DNA of 64,000 bases from Liolophura sinensis (lineage: Eukaryota; Mollusca; Polyplacophora; Chitonida; Chitonidae), in NCBI RefSeq assembly GCF_032854445.1, contig NC_088301.1, positions 50,029,116-50,093,115 on the forward strand. The letters are read 5' to 3'. A program made the translations under genes and the position numbers. This document shows, piece after piece, positions 1 to 13,000 of this stretch (position 1 is the first letter of the stretch; each line of letters opens with the position of its first letter). The notes under the pieces were generated by a model. It made no database searches and was not told where the DNA came from. It saw only the letters and a program-made list of their open reading frames with translations.

Positions 1-2747
1 ATCAATCTGCATTTAGTTTCTTTACTGTTACAGTTCCCTGTTGCAGTATAATTCATTGGTAGTAGTTGCATATACGTAAGTCTTGATTTTTACCAAATTG
101 GTGTAAATAATGTTAATTGTGAGTCTGCGTTGGGTTCAATTTAGACTTACATTCTGCTCAGACCGCCAAATACGGTTTAAGCCACATGACAACGCACCGG
201 TACATGTAAACATCTTTGTGAAGTGGCACAGGCGCGGTGCCCAGAGGCCATACAACGTGCTGGTGGTTTGAGACAGCACAGGCAGCACCCGCCAGTCTTG
301 GGGTACGTTTTACCACAGGTGTCATGAGATGGCCAACAGCCGTGTTTCATGATGTTGCAATGCATACTCACCTCGTCCCCACGGGTTCTTCCGACACTCC
401 ACCTTGGACAGTATTATCTGTCTTACTCCGGCCACAGATTACCGATCCAATTTTATAAATATCTTAGACTGTAATACAAAATAATAGTGTGTACAGGCCT
501 GCATGATGTCGATCTACGGACAGTCTCTCGGTCGTCGCAGTAGCGAGGACAGATCTAAAACTAGGTCACATAAATGCGGCGGCGGACTCAGTGTTCTCGT
601 GTGCAAGCGCTGCAGAGACATCGATTCAACAGCCTCCTGGATTTCGCGCTGCTGAAGCTACGTAGTCGCCGAGGTAAAAAGCCCACGGTTTCCACGCTGA
701 ACTAATGGACTATCCTTAAAGCAGGGGGAAACTGGAAGCGAATCAATAACAGACCCGTTGCCCTTGAAAGCATGAAAAACCGACCGCCTGCGCTCATATT
801 TCATAGAACCCTTCATACAGCTACCAGCCAATAGGCCTACATATAAGCTACGCGCCATATCATGATGCCAAAGTGCTTGATTAAATAATTTAAAAATTAC
901 CCTTAATACAGACCCATAAGTTTCCATAATATATAATACTATAAGAAAACTGGAGGAAATGATAGGCCTAAATGTGGTGAAAGCGACTTCAAACACATCA
1001 AACATGTGCAGTCAAATTGTTAAAGCATTGCAGCTGGAACTCTGTGGACACACGCTTTACAACCGATATTTAAAGGATGTAAATAGTGTGCATGAGATGA
1101 CACAGTTTATTTACGACGTATATGTTAGTGTTGGCCTAATGAATCAACGTCTCACACTACAGGTCCATTCACAACACCATTGGTATTTTTTATACGTATT
1201 TGGAACCTCCGTACCGTTCCATACCTGACATCTTCTCAATCAGCCATCCCTAGCCGTGGGAATCGCACTTTTATTGAACCACAACCGGGTACAGTTACCA
1301 TTATATCGTGTATTTCTAATCCACGACCCAGCTAACCTTCGAACTGACAGCCATGTTCGCCATAACCTTCGCCGAGTGGACCATTCTCCACGATGTTCAT
1401 TTTGACGAAAAGTCTCTTTCGTGGAGAATACTCAACAAAGCCTCGAGAAGGGCAACACTGGCTGCCAGTTCAATCTTTTGCCGTTCTTTCGATCTTAAAA
1501 TGACCGATTTGAGCAAAACAGCAGCCGATTGTAGTCCAATAAAAGAGCAGTCACCTCGGGTCTGCCCACTGAGAAAATATCAGGTAGGGAATGCTAATGA
1601 AGTTCCAAATTCGGAGAGGAAAATACCAATAGTTTTGTAAGTGGACTTCTGTTAAACATTGTTTCGTTATCATACGTCTAATTTTAACGATGTTAATATG
1701 TAGATGGGTAGGTTTTATATAGTGCGTTAGATTACCACCATCAGCATCAGTCGGCATCAACCGATCAGTAGTAGGCCATTTCTCAGTATGGACCGTCATC
1801 ATATCGACTATAACATAAACATTTCAATATTACGATATATTCCCCCAATACATGCACTTATCTACAATATTTATAATCTCTGTAAGTCCAAATTCATGTT
1901 GTATTGACGTTCAAAATTTACATATGCTCTATTGCATATTTTTCTGTTATCGAACATAGGCCGACTACAATTTCCGGTTATTATCAGCTGTAGTTATCCG
2001 AATACAGTTAGCCCAGTACAATATTGTTCATTTCCCTTCCCAGGACTACCTTTCACCTCGTCGTCTGCGTGGCGCTGCGTCATTCATGTACCGGTGGCAT
2101 ATATATAAGGCTGCCAATGTGTGTACCATTTCAAAGGATCCTGATTCAAAAACCGAAAAATATTAAGCATTGAAAACTTATCCATGGAGCAAGCTGCTTT
2201 CTAATTTTGAAACGCAAACTTGCGTACAAACTTTAATCAAAATCGGCGGATAATACATATATATTTGGGTGAATTATATATATTACATGAAAATTACTTA
2301 ATGCCTGACAGATGAGCGGACGTACAGACTCAAATCTGTGAAGTCCGTCTCACTTTTCGCGAATGTGTCGGATATAGGCCTGAAGTCGTAAATAATGAGC
2401 GTTGATATTAGCTTATGTCATCATTGGTTACGCACAGATACAAAGTGTGCCATATAATATGCAGTGACATGTGATGAAAAGCACTGGGATAAGTTAACAC
2501 GTGGCATCAGATGTACAGGAAGAACTTTACAGGTGTATACGCTAACGTTCCCATAATTTTTACAGTTTATGCATGTATACATGTAGCCTAGCTATAGTTC
2601 AGATGGTGCATGTAATCTGTTAAGAACATGATATCCATGCTTTTATAACGGCATGCATTATATAACGCCTCAAAACATTGGGCTTTGGCCCTGGCGACAG
2701 ATGCAAGTTTTTATTCAAGCGGACAATACTTCGAAACATGCACAGTG
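1..2747. other. gene-free flank with a diverged inverted repeat
   Basis: No ORF here resembles a known protein and no convincing exon chain is visible. The readable structure is an imperfect inverted repeat whose arms lie near 1140-1245 and 1555-1668. Each arm contains a matching block around the shared word attggtatttt on opposite strands, with roughly two-thirds identity over about 105 bases. Otherwise the stretch is AT-rich non-coding sequence, and its right end is the upstream region of the SSR4 gene. Confidence 0.5.
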
Positions 2748-2816
2748 TGACGTCTTCACAGCGAACATGTACGTGTATATAAATTTTCGGCAAGCCTGAT
2801 TAACCCTGTCAGTCTA
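2748..2816 (+). promoter_or_regulatory. TATA box and initiator of SSR4
   Basis: TATATAAA lies at 2776-2783 and an initiator-like TCAGTC at 2809-2814, so transcription would start at about 2811. That is 58 bases before the SSR4 start codon and about 35 bases from the TATA element. A TGACGT core at 2748-2753 resembles half of a CRE or unfolded-protein-response element, which would suit a secretory-pathway gene; that regulatory reading is inference. Confidence 0.5.
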
Positions 2817-2868
2817 CTCTTGCAGATGGTTGATCCACGTCACTCGAGAGCCTCTTTCTCGTTCCAAC

Positions 2869-5800
2869 ATGGCCGCTACGATGAACGTGGTTCTTCTTCT
2901 GTCTGTTGTTTTCCCGGCTCTGGTCTTCGGTAAGCAATTTATGAGAGTATAAAAAACATGCGATGAGTGAAATTAATACGACATTTAACTCCACCGGAGT
3001 TTGAACCAGCTTCTTGCTTGTGGAAAAGCAATAATGAGGGTAGCGTGAGACAGGTAACAGGAGGCGTCGTTGTTGTTGCTGTATTGTACATAAAGTAATA
3101 GCAAACGTGGCAAGATAGTTTCTGCTTTTACTTGTAAGTTGTATTAGTTAAATTCACAATTCAGACAACAATTCCAGGGCATTGGACAATACCAGGCAAT
3201 TTTATGCAAGCATGGCTAGATTCCACGGAGAAGACCATTCGTTGATCACTTAGTTTCAGAATAGTTCAATTCAACTTAGGTCTATTTTCAACAATTTCTG
3301 ATATTTACCTGCCTCAACGTTTAATTTTTGAATTCAAAAACGCGGTAGGTCCATTCTGCAAGGCCCTTTGAGGAATAAAGTGAACCGTTAAAGCCACTCC
3401 AAAAAGGGGGCATGCGACGATTTCTGGGGCGCATGAAAGACCTTTATTACCTCTACTGCAAGTGTAAATTTATTCTCAAGTCGAAATGTTGCTGAAATCC
3501 ACAGAAATGTTTCCTTCTCACTCGTCCACAACATTGTATTGTCTGAAATTGATAGAAACTTGCAGGAATGATTGAAAAGACCCATTTCTTCTCACTCCAT
3601 ACCAGAAATCGGAGTGTACCGCCGTTTTGGAGTGGATTTAAAGGCCACCTTCATTGGGGCATGGGCCTACTCCATTTTTTAATTCAATGCTTAAATGTTG
3701 AGGTAGGTAAATATCAGAAAGTGTTGAAAATAGTCCTCAACTTCTTTTTTAAGGTTATCTTCTTGAAAATGTTCCCAGTACAAATTCTTGCGAGCCAGCG
3801 AGACAGGAGATTTAGCGATGATGCATAAATGCTCAGCCAAGTACAGTCGAATGCACTTGGATTCAGGAATAGGTTTCACACCTTAATTAATGACATAATT
3901 GGCAAGAAATGCCTACATACAATTATCTTTTGATGTTACTTTTGTTACGCCAACAATATACTTTATTTAGATGAATGAACAAGTTTCAGAACCTTTGGCA
4001 TTCCCAAATCCCAAATCCATGTACTTGTATAGGATATATTACGTTTGGGAATTGTAGGTAGTGATGTCTGTTCAAGCCCTGATGTGCAGTATGAAGTATA
4101 TACCACTCCAGAGACTGTATTGTCATCAGAGACCATCTTTATCATACAGTTTAAACTTAACTGTAAAAATGGGGCAAAGGTAAGGAGACATTTGCATGTA
4201 GTTTGTATTAAATTAGATGCATTAACAGCATTGTTAATAGTGTGCCTTCACAGGGGTCAGAATGTTTAGTCATTGACTGTTTTTCACTCAGCTGTACATA
4301 CACTGACCAGTGTCAAACTTATCTTTTAAAAAGCTATATTTTTGAAATATACAATTTGACAAGGTGTTAACAATTTTATTATAAGTCAGTGAACTGAGGA
4401 AAGATGTTAGAAAATGTCGCAAAAACCTACTATCCGAATCTGCTAGATTTTGCAAGACTGTTCATTTGTAACTAAAAGGTCATATTTAATTCTGTTTCAG
4501 AACTTAAACCTGTATGCAGAGATAAATGGGAAAACCATTGTGGCCACAAAAAGTGTTGAAAGCAACACTTACCAGGTGTGTTACACAGTGTAAAAGCATG
4601 GTTTCTGGACTTTCCGCAAATTATTATATAAAGTCTGGAACACACCATATTGCCCTTGTATAGCTCTCCTACAGTTTGCCACATAGGTCAAGTTTTATCA
4701 GTTTATGCTGTGACTGGATACATTGTCCACCCGAGTCTCTTTTGTCGCACGCTGTTCATACTTCCTCATTGTTTGACATATTTAACAATAATAGAGATCT
4801 ATTGCAATTCACCGTATCTTAATGAGGGAAATATAGTCCGCTAGTCTAGTGAAAGTTTGTGTTCATGACCAAAGTAGTAAAGACCTGCCTTAAGTTACAG
4901 TCTGTAAATAGATGTTTTCAATGTTTTGTGGCTTATTTATTTTATATATGTCTTTAACAATATTTGATTATTTGACTTACAGATTAGCATTAGTGATGAA
5001 CATAAAAATTTGCCAGCTGGTTCTTATCCAGTAAGACTCTTTGATGAGGATGGATATGCGGTTCTTAGAAAGGTAAAAATCATTACAAAGTGTTCCTTTG
5101 ATAATATCATAATGGTTAAGTCATGTATCCACCAGACCCGTACGAATTTTTCTACATATACCAATGGCTGATTTCTAAGATTTTTGGAAATTGGACCTTT
5201 TGCCAGTGGAGCTTTTGCTCCAATTTGGTCCTGATATAGGTGGGTAGCAGTCACATTTGGTCAGGCTCAAGTTGAAGTTTTGGTGTCCTTTGAAGTTTTC
5301 TTCACTGAAATCATAAGGTGATCAGGTGAACATATTTGTACCATAATTTTGGACGTAGTGAAAGGTAATGCAAGATTGATTTGAAGGACCTGAATCAAAA
5401 GGCATCAGTACAGGTGTACTGAGCCCATGCAATGCTGTCTATGATACATCTACATTCTTAAAGCCAGTATAAATATATCGGACACCTTGGAATTTTTAAC
5501 TCCGCGCTGAAAACTTCTTATGTGCCCAAAAGCCAGGAAGGCCATGGTGCCTGTAGAATAGCCGAGATGTTGCCTTTTTTTTTTTTTTTTCCAAAAGTTT
5601 CTGCCATTGGGAGTGCATCATTTCGAATTGGTGGATACAAGTATGTGTCTTTAATTATAATTGATGGCATAAGATTCGCTCTCTGAAAAACGAGATGCAA
5701 GAAAACTTTGAGTCACCATTTCCTGGGAGCAGTTATGTGCTATTTATTCAGATACAGATGTTATCAATATGGATAATTTTTTATTTAAACTGAACATTCA

Positions 5801-6591
5801 TTATTTCTGTCTTACTATTAGGTATTCTCCTTGATACTCATTCAATAATGGCCAGCTAGTGAAGCTATCACAAATTTGCATTTTAACTATATATCTTCAG
5901 TTGTAATATGCAATTATTTCTGTTGCAGGCTCAGCGAAGTGGTGAGGACACAAGTAATATTAAAGTTCTGAAAACAATAACCCTTCAGCACAAGGTAAGA
6001 TTTCCCACCTTGCATGTAACACTGCATTGTGCCGTGAGTTACTTAACACTGGCAGATGTCTCCTGACAAACCGTATCAATGCCGTAACAAGGTCATAATG
6101 TAGCCACTAGACTTCCACTAGCTGTGAAAAATAGGAGCTTGTATGCCCTATGAGGGAATATATTTGGTTTTGTTTTACTTTACAAATCCATGGTCATGTC
6201 ACAGGTAAACTTTGTGGCATTGTAACAATATCTGAAGGACTTTAAACAATAAATTGTGCTGACATCTTGTCTCTTAATCCGACTAGAAAACAAGTCTCAT
6301 GGCTTTTGTCACTATTAACGTATATGTTTTTCTTGTCGGCACAATATTTGAAGACCTGCTTGAATTAAATGAAGCCAGCAGCCATCGTATGTTATTCGCT
6401 GTGCTAGGAGTGCTGTATCAAGGTTTCAGATCTCTTGTACAGCCTAATTCTGACATCTCATAATTCTGGGCATTATATTGCAGGGTTTGTGGACTGGTCC
6501 GTATGTACAGAGCGAGTTTGTCGCTGCTGGAGTTGCCGTGTTGGTGTGGTACCTTGCCTATGCTGCCAGAGGAAAACTGCAAACAAATTGA
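2869..6591 (+). CDS. SSR4: Translocon-associated protein subunit delta (TRAP-delta), six exons
   Basis: This is a subunit of the TRAP/SSR complex, which sits beside the Sec61 channel in the ER membrane and assists translocation and glycosylation of secretory proteins. Coding exons are 2869-2929, 4058-4179, 4501-4575, 4983-5072, 5929-5994 and 6484-6591. All junctions are GT-AG and the frame stays open to TGA, giving 173 residues, the usual family length. Visible parts are an N-terminal signal peptide (MAATMNVVLLLSVV, cleaved near VFG), a lumenal domain with the paired cysteines of SDVC and KLNCKN, the conserved RLFDEDGY and LRKAQRSGED blocks, and one C-terminal membrane helix (EFVAAGVAVLVWYLAY) followed by a short basic tail. 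The first ATG after the predicted start site is used. The gene is convergent with the kinase gene that follows. Recognition is by family similarity and is very secure. Confidence 0.96.
3272..3748. repeat. fold-back (long inverted repeat) element in SSR4 intron 1
   Basis: The sequence from about 3272 to 3510 pairs with the reverse complement of about 3511 to 3748. Matching blocks include ctgatatttacctgcctcaac (left, about 3298) against its complement near 3700-3720, and cactccaaaa (left, about 3396) against ttttggagtg (about 3625). Identity is around 70-80% in the outer arms and lower near the centre. No ORF lies inside. The form fits a non-autonomous fold-back or MITE-like insertion. Confidence 0.7.
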
Positions 6592-6628
6592 AGATATTTT
6601 CACACTTTATATGAACATTGTAAAAAAA

Positions 6629-6646
6629 AATAAATAAATAATAAAG
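6629..6646 (+). terminator. SSR4 poly(A) signals
   Basis: Two or three overlapping AATAAA hexamers lie 40-55 bases after the SSR4 stop codon. They are a standard cleavage and polyadenylation signal and would give a very short 3' UTR. Confidence 0.75.
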
Positions 6647-6649
6647 GAC

Positions 6650-8734
6650 ACACTTGTTTCATTTTTAGTTATTATTATAATATATAAACTGTCCTCTCGC
6701 TGAGTCCCTGTCAGTAGAGTGGATCTTCCATGTTGGAAGTGTGTAAGGCCGTAAAGAAACCAACATCTTTGCTATAAAGGGGCTTGATAAATTAATTATG
6801 AACAAGTTGAATATAAAGTTTGTTAGTAATACTTTAATGAATCAAAGAATTGCAGTAAGTCATACTTGACCCACTTCAAACAATTTCTCAAATCAAAAGT
6901 GAGTTCACATCAATAGAAATGATAAATTCTCCAGTGAAAAATCTTCAAATATTAAATGATGTACTTGTTGTAGGTAGTGTTTGACTCGTGCAATTCAGGA
7001 GCAACTACTAAAGAAAACCAAAGTGATAATTTATTATTAAGGGTCATTGGGCAAAAGTATTCTGAATTGTAATAATGACAAGTTACAAAATGGTACAGGG
7101 CTTCTACATACTCGTACAACTTTTGTGTACAGATTAACAAAATGACTGAAGATAAATATATCTCAGTTTTTAAAGGCAAAGAAAATGAAATGAAATATAT
7201 ATGGGAGATGAAAGACCATTAAACGCCGCCCAAGAAAATTTATTTGGTTGGTTTTTTTCACACTGTACTCAAGAATATTTGACTTATACAACAGTGGCCA
7301 GTGTTATGGTGGGAGGAAACCGGGCATAGCCAGGGGGGAACCCAATCCAGGATTTGGAAAGACTTTTTTTTCCCTTTATTTTCAGCTTTTATTCAAAATA
7401 GTCCAGAATAATCAGTATGCTAAAGCTGTGACATTGATAGGTTGCTGTCTACAAATTGAAAACCATTTGCATTTTCAATGTAAGAGATGAACGAGTTGTG
7501 GTCACCACTAGTTTTGGACAAAGTAGAATTACCCAGGAATAAAGCTGAATTTCATATTAGCATTAGGTTCATGTATCAAGGGCATTCCATTTTTAATATC
7601 AACTGTTCTAGGCAATGCAACTTTTCCATTTACTTGTGAAAACCCAGCTGTCATGACAATACACTTGTCTGGGGGACTGGAACTTTGAAACAAAGTGGGA
7701 GATCTGAACAGTGCATTTATCAAGAATTTAGTAATAAGATAAGTATGTGAACAAAACCACTACAATTAATGACACTGCATCTAGAAGATAATGTATTAGT
7801 AGGTTTTTTTTCTCTTCATTTTCTTATTTAAATAAACTTTTTTTGATTTTGTTCCATTCTATTTACATTTTGTGACAAAAAGAGAAACACTAACACTTGT
7901 GATAAAGTCCAGTCACCAGAAAACGCAGGTCGCGAAAGGGTTTCACAAATTAAACAGCAAGACAAACATTACACATTACTTCATAAAATACAAATACGAA
8001 CAATTTTAGTATGCATGGTTACGTCTGCACTGGTAATCAGAGCTAATGAAAATAAATAAACATGTCAAAAAGTCGCAGCTGTTTGTTAACATGGAGTATG
8101 GACAAATAAAGAATGCCATGTTGGTCGGAGTAAGAATGTGCACTGCAGCTTTTAACAAATCTGTTCTCTTCAGAATGTGAGATCATACACTTTACTTCCT
8201 ATTTCATTAGAACCTATCTATTTTCTTACATACAATGTATACATAGCCATCAAATATAATACATGGATCAGTAAAGTTGCATTTTGATATTAAGCTGCAT
8301 CTGACATCCACTGACAAGGAGATTGGTAATTCAGGCTATACTAGAGATATTGAACGTAAAATACATTGGCACCTCTAGGTTTCGAGCTGTCATGGACCTA
8401 ATATAAAGAAATGTGACTAACAGGTAATTACATGTCAGTACAAGTAGAAGAACTTTCACTCTAGTCCTATCACCCTTCATGGAAACTGTGCAAGTGCACA
8501 TCTTTGCACCTATGCAATTTATATGGCTACTGTTGTCTAGAAATGGTAACAATAATTCTTGTGAACCTTAGTCAGAACACCTGAACAGTAGAAAAGGCAA
8601 CTGTTTTCATGTTTCTTCACTGTCACATCGTAACAAATGAGTGACAGTTTTTGTCAATATTCCTTTGTCCGAGAGCCATGCACCTGAACTGAAGGAGCAG
8701 TGTTGACAGTGTTGTAGTTATATCGGCATTTTGG
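6650..8734. other. space between two convergent genes, includes the probable kinase 3' UTR
   Basis: No coding exon is visible between the SSR4 poly(A) signal and the kinase stop codon. A SINE fragment lies at 7239-7351. A minus-strand AATAAA (tttatt near 7027) is a possible, unproven end for a long kinase 3' UTR. Confidence 0.45.
7239..7351 (-). mobile_element. SINE fragment (copy a), diverged
   Basis: It shares the tail, then tactcaagaatattt, gacttatacaac and the core ggtgggaggaaaccgggc with the other SINE copies in this window. The AAATAAA-type tail is on the left when read on +, so element sense is minus. No tRNA-like head is present. Many substitutions suggest an old insertion. Confidence 0.75.
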
Positions 8735-10004
8735 TCAGTAGGGCCCTGCTCCAGAAGAATGAAAAAGACTAACAATTGACATGTTGCCCATAGCCATTGC
8801 AACTTGTAGCGGACTTCGACCACACTCATCTTCGGCTTCAAGGTCCGCACTGTGGTCAATCAGGAGGCGGACATTCATCACAGAGCCACTTGTGGCAGCA
8901 ACATGGAGGGGAGTCTGCAACCACTGATTACGCGACAACACACTGGCTCTTGCGCTACTCAGTAGAAGCTTGAGGGCTTCAGAATCCTTCTTACAAGCAG
9001 CATAGTGCAGTGAAGTGAAGCCATTGGAGTCCTGAGCATCCACGTTTACACTCCTACTGTCCAGGCTAAGGATATACTCCGTTAAATCAAGGTGTCCATG
9101 CAGCACAGCCAAATGAAGTGGACCCCTTCCTCTACCATCAGAGCAATCCAAGTTGGCATTGTATCTCAAAAGGATATCTACAACAGGCTTGTGACCATTT
9201 TGTATTGCCAATAGCAATGGGGTAAACCCAGCTTTAGATGTCAGTTCTATATTGTTTTTCCCTGTGGACAAGAGGAGTTGTACAGCTTCTACATAGCCAC
9301 AAGCGGACGCCAGGTGGAGTGGTGTCAGACCATGTTTGTCTACAGGTGCAACATCAGCCACTCCATCCAAAAGAATCCGGACCGAGTCAGCAAAACCATG
9401 CATGGAGGCCAGGTGCAACGCTGTTCGTTCTGCTACATTCCTCAGACTCACCACATCTGGGTCTTTTTGGACTAATAACTTCAAAATTGATGATCTACCA
9501 AATCGTGCTGCAATATGAACAGCTGTGTTTTTCCCAATAGCCATCACAAACAGACTAGCATTATTCTCCAGAAGAAGCTGAACCATTTCATCACAGCCCT
9601 TGATTATAGCCCAGTGTAAGGGTGTGAGGTACAATTGGTCCTTACAGTCCACATTCACTCCTTGACTGATGAACGTCTTGCTTGCTTCAACATTTCCTGC
9701 GAAAGTACTAAGATGCAACAGCGAAAGCCCATTAGCATTTTGTCCATGAACATTCAAATATGATGGCATGTCAACCTCATAGTCTTGCAAATTAATTTTA
9801 TTAGGAAATGAGTTTAGTGACGATGGCGCATTCTGGAAATGGCTCAGTCCAACTTCCAGGAAGACGCCTTTCTGGGTAGATGGGAATTTGGAAACAGAGC
9901 TAGTCACTTTGGTTGTCCATTTACGGAAAACAGATAGCGAACTATCTGCTTGACCCCATGCTGTTGGCACAGATTCATCAACAAGACCCATTTCTTTCCT
10001 CCAT
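8735..10004 (-). CDS. last exon of the kinase gene: linker plus nine to ten ankyrin repeats
   Basis: One uninterrupted exon encodes residues about 732-1154. Residues about 733-822 form a Ser/Thr-rich linker. From about 823 onward come ankyrin repeats of about 33 residues with the TPLHxA signature: examples are [41 protein letters not shown] and [10 protein letters not shown]. There are nine full repeats and a truncated tenth ending SSGAGPY. The acceptor is tttgtag before ATGG at 10004, and the split arginine codon (AG from exon 15 plus A) keeps the frame with the kinase. Ankyrin repeats bind proteins; the partner here is unknown. The exon could in principle be an independent gene starting at an internal ATG (9989-9987), but the acceptor and matching phase argue for fusion. 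Confidence 0.85.
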
Positions 10005-13000
10005 CTACAAACAGGCAAACAAACAAATACATCTGTGACTACTTAGTTATTACAGATATTGTATGCATATATATATTTTCATGTGTATATGCTAGTTGCT
10101 TTACTTATGTGAACATATCCTTCATTACAAAACGTAATACAGAAACATGCTTTAATAACCTTTGCGACCTTGTGGTCACCTGTCCAATTATTATTAATTT
10201 GATAACATGAAATAACCAAAATTATTATTATTTATGTAATGGTCATCCACCATTCCCCACCACTTTTGCTATTATTTTTACCATGTTTTACCATGCTTTC
10301 CAGGACTTCTGTGCGTGTTGTTTTTTATATACAGGATTTAAATCCTATGGAATCCTTTGAAAGTGTAAGAGATATTTGAAGATCGTGGTTTCATTTCATA
10401 AATCGGCATTCTTGAAGACTGGCAGCTTGAGTTTTGAACAAACCAAAACTCGCTAAATCCCGAAAGAACACCTTGTTGGTCTAACTCATCCTATTTTTGT
10501 TTTTCTTTTCGTGAAAGTTTCAAATTTCATCTGGTCACACGCGAGTTGCTTGTCAGAGATGATATAGTCATGTACATGAATTATGCATAATAAACACAGC
10601 CCATCACTATGACACCCTATGAACATTCATGTTGTATAATAATACTTAATTATTCTTTCTAAACAGTTATTGATAAGGGCAAGATCCCAGTTGAAACAAT
10701 AGTCAATGTTACCCCACCAGTACTTTTATCTGTAATCCGTGTGATAATAAGACATTCTGTTCCTTTAGGGCCTTTAAATGCCACCCAGTACACCCACACC
10801 AAGTTACAGTAAGACAGTATTCTCATTCCGCTGTAAAATTGCCAAAATACAAAATAGACCCTAAAGGAACATGCGTCCATACTTTGACACTAAGTTCAAA
10901 GAAAACAAACCTTTTATGCAGGCTGTTTGTGTTCTCTTTGATGTTCTCTATGACCTGCATAGTATCAAAGTTAAGGCTGTCCATGCTGAAACAAAATCAA
11001 AGGTATTCAAGGTGTGTTGTATGAAAGTTGTAATTCAATTTTTAGCGATTAGGCTTCAAATATGCAATTATAATCAATGTAATGAACAGATACAACCTAA
11101 CGGCGGTTTTCTTATAATGAGTAGATCATCTTTGATTGGCATTTAGAAAGTTGTGAAAAATGAAGCAGGATAGTACCTTTATAGGACAACAACGTTTCGT
11201 TGCAGAAAATTTAACTTAAATGATTTATATGACCTTGAAGAAGGTCATAGGGTCAAGGTTGATAAAAATCAATCAAGTTCTTCCCCATGTAATGGTGCAA
11301 GTGTGGGTGTACGTTTGGTGAACTTGGGCTAAGTTGTTCTAGAGATAGCATCTTTACCATCTTTTAATAAAATTAACTTAAATGACCTCAATGGCCTTGA
11401 AAAAGGGTCAAGATCACTGAAGAACAAAAGGGATCTTCCTCACGACGATATGTATTTATGGTGTGAGTTAGGTGAATTTGGCATAAATTGTTCTCGAGAT
11501 GTCATGTTTGGAAGCCTTATATAAAATTTAACTTAAATGACCCCAATAACCTTGAAGAAAAAGGTCAAGGTCACTGAAAATCAATAGGGTTCAAATTGGA
11601 ACTACAAAGAAACTTAATTATTGCCTAAAAACATAAAATTGTAAGATACCGATTTTCTGTAAAAGCATAAGTTAGCTATTGGAAGAAAAATACAGAAGTT
11701 TCAATTTGAATTGTTTAAGCTGAAAATTTGTGGTTATTCTCGGGTATAGTCTATAACAACGGCAGATTCATGAGATCAAGGAGAATATAGAATGAAATAT
11801 ACCTTTCTACCAGGTACTCGACTAACGAGTCTGGTTTAGCAGCTTGCTCCTGACTTCCATTTCGCACCCAACGAGCACCATCTCCTACGCCATGAGTAGA
11901 CTCTACAGACAGTCCCTCCAGGCTCTGAATTACCTTGTCGTCCTGGCAAAGCTGGGGAAAATATAATTTTTTACATTTTTTACATGTTATTAGTCAAAAA
12001 ATCATTTACAGAACAATAAAACTTAAACTGATATTTTAACACATTTCTGACAAAGAACCAATCCTTTGGTAAAATCCAGAAACAAAGCCACCTTCAGTTT
12101 GCCACCATAAATTCCAAATCGTTCAGCATCTGAAAATTCTCTACGATATCATTTAACACATATTATTCACCTTATCAAGCTTAACAGTAAAGCACTGTTG
12201 TAAAGCAATAAGATCTTCCATTTCCTTCTCAGTTCTGTGACTATCACGTCTCAGTGCACTGGCTTTGCTGAAATCAAAAAGTGACAAATAAAACTGCATA
12301 GCGAGATGAGTATAAAATACCTAAAATGTCAAAAAAGAACCCAGAACAGTGACAATACAAAGTAGTTCCTATCGAAATATCTACATCATTCTACTCCTGA
12401 GAAAAATCGGAAAAAAAAAAAAAAAAAAAAAATTTTCATTTGTGAGTAGAACAGAATATACTGTATTTGACACAAAACTTCATCCATGATTAAGTCACAC
12501 ATTTTCCTGATTTTTAAAGTTCTACTGATCAGTGGACATTAGAAAAAGTTTTTAATTTCAATCACTGTTATTTCCACGAAAGTTGAATAAATATTTTAAA
12601 TAAAGGAAATGATGTAAAACATAAATTAAATTTCATAAATCCTAAAAACTGAAGAAAAAAAAATTGAATTTTTGACAAAAATATACACAAAATTAAAATT
12701 GCTAATACCTATTTTGCTTTGTGAGCCAGCCACAATTCAAAACTTTCCATATATTTCAGACGATGAAGTGCAAATGCATGGAGACACTGGGAAGGCAGTG
12801 GTTGGGGGGGAGGGGATACTTACCAAAGCCATGCACAAGCCTTCAGATGGATCATTTGGGAATTGGGAATGCAATGCTCTCTTAACATGTTTCTTGCCTT
12901 CCCTGTTAGCGTGTACAGATTGTTCCTGGGAAACATCATATGAAACCTTAAAACACCACATTTTAACCTTAATGGTACACCACTTATCAAACCAGAAAAA

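Noticed and set aside
658..1005. 115-codon ORF on minus upstream of SSR4
   Set aside because: No similarity, no splice or promoter context, and composition typical of random AT-rich sequence.
9238..9540. plus-strand ORFs opposite the ankyrin exon
   Set aside because: They are antisense shadows of the ankyrin-repeat reading frame.
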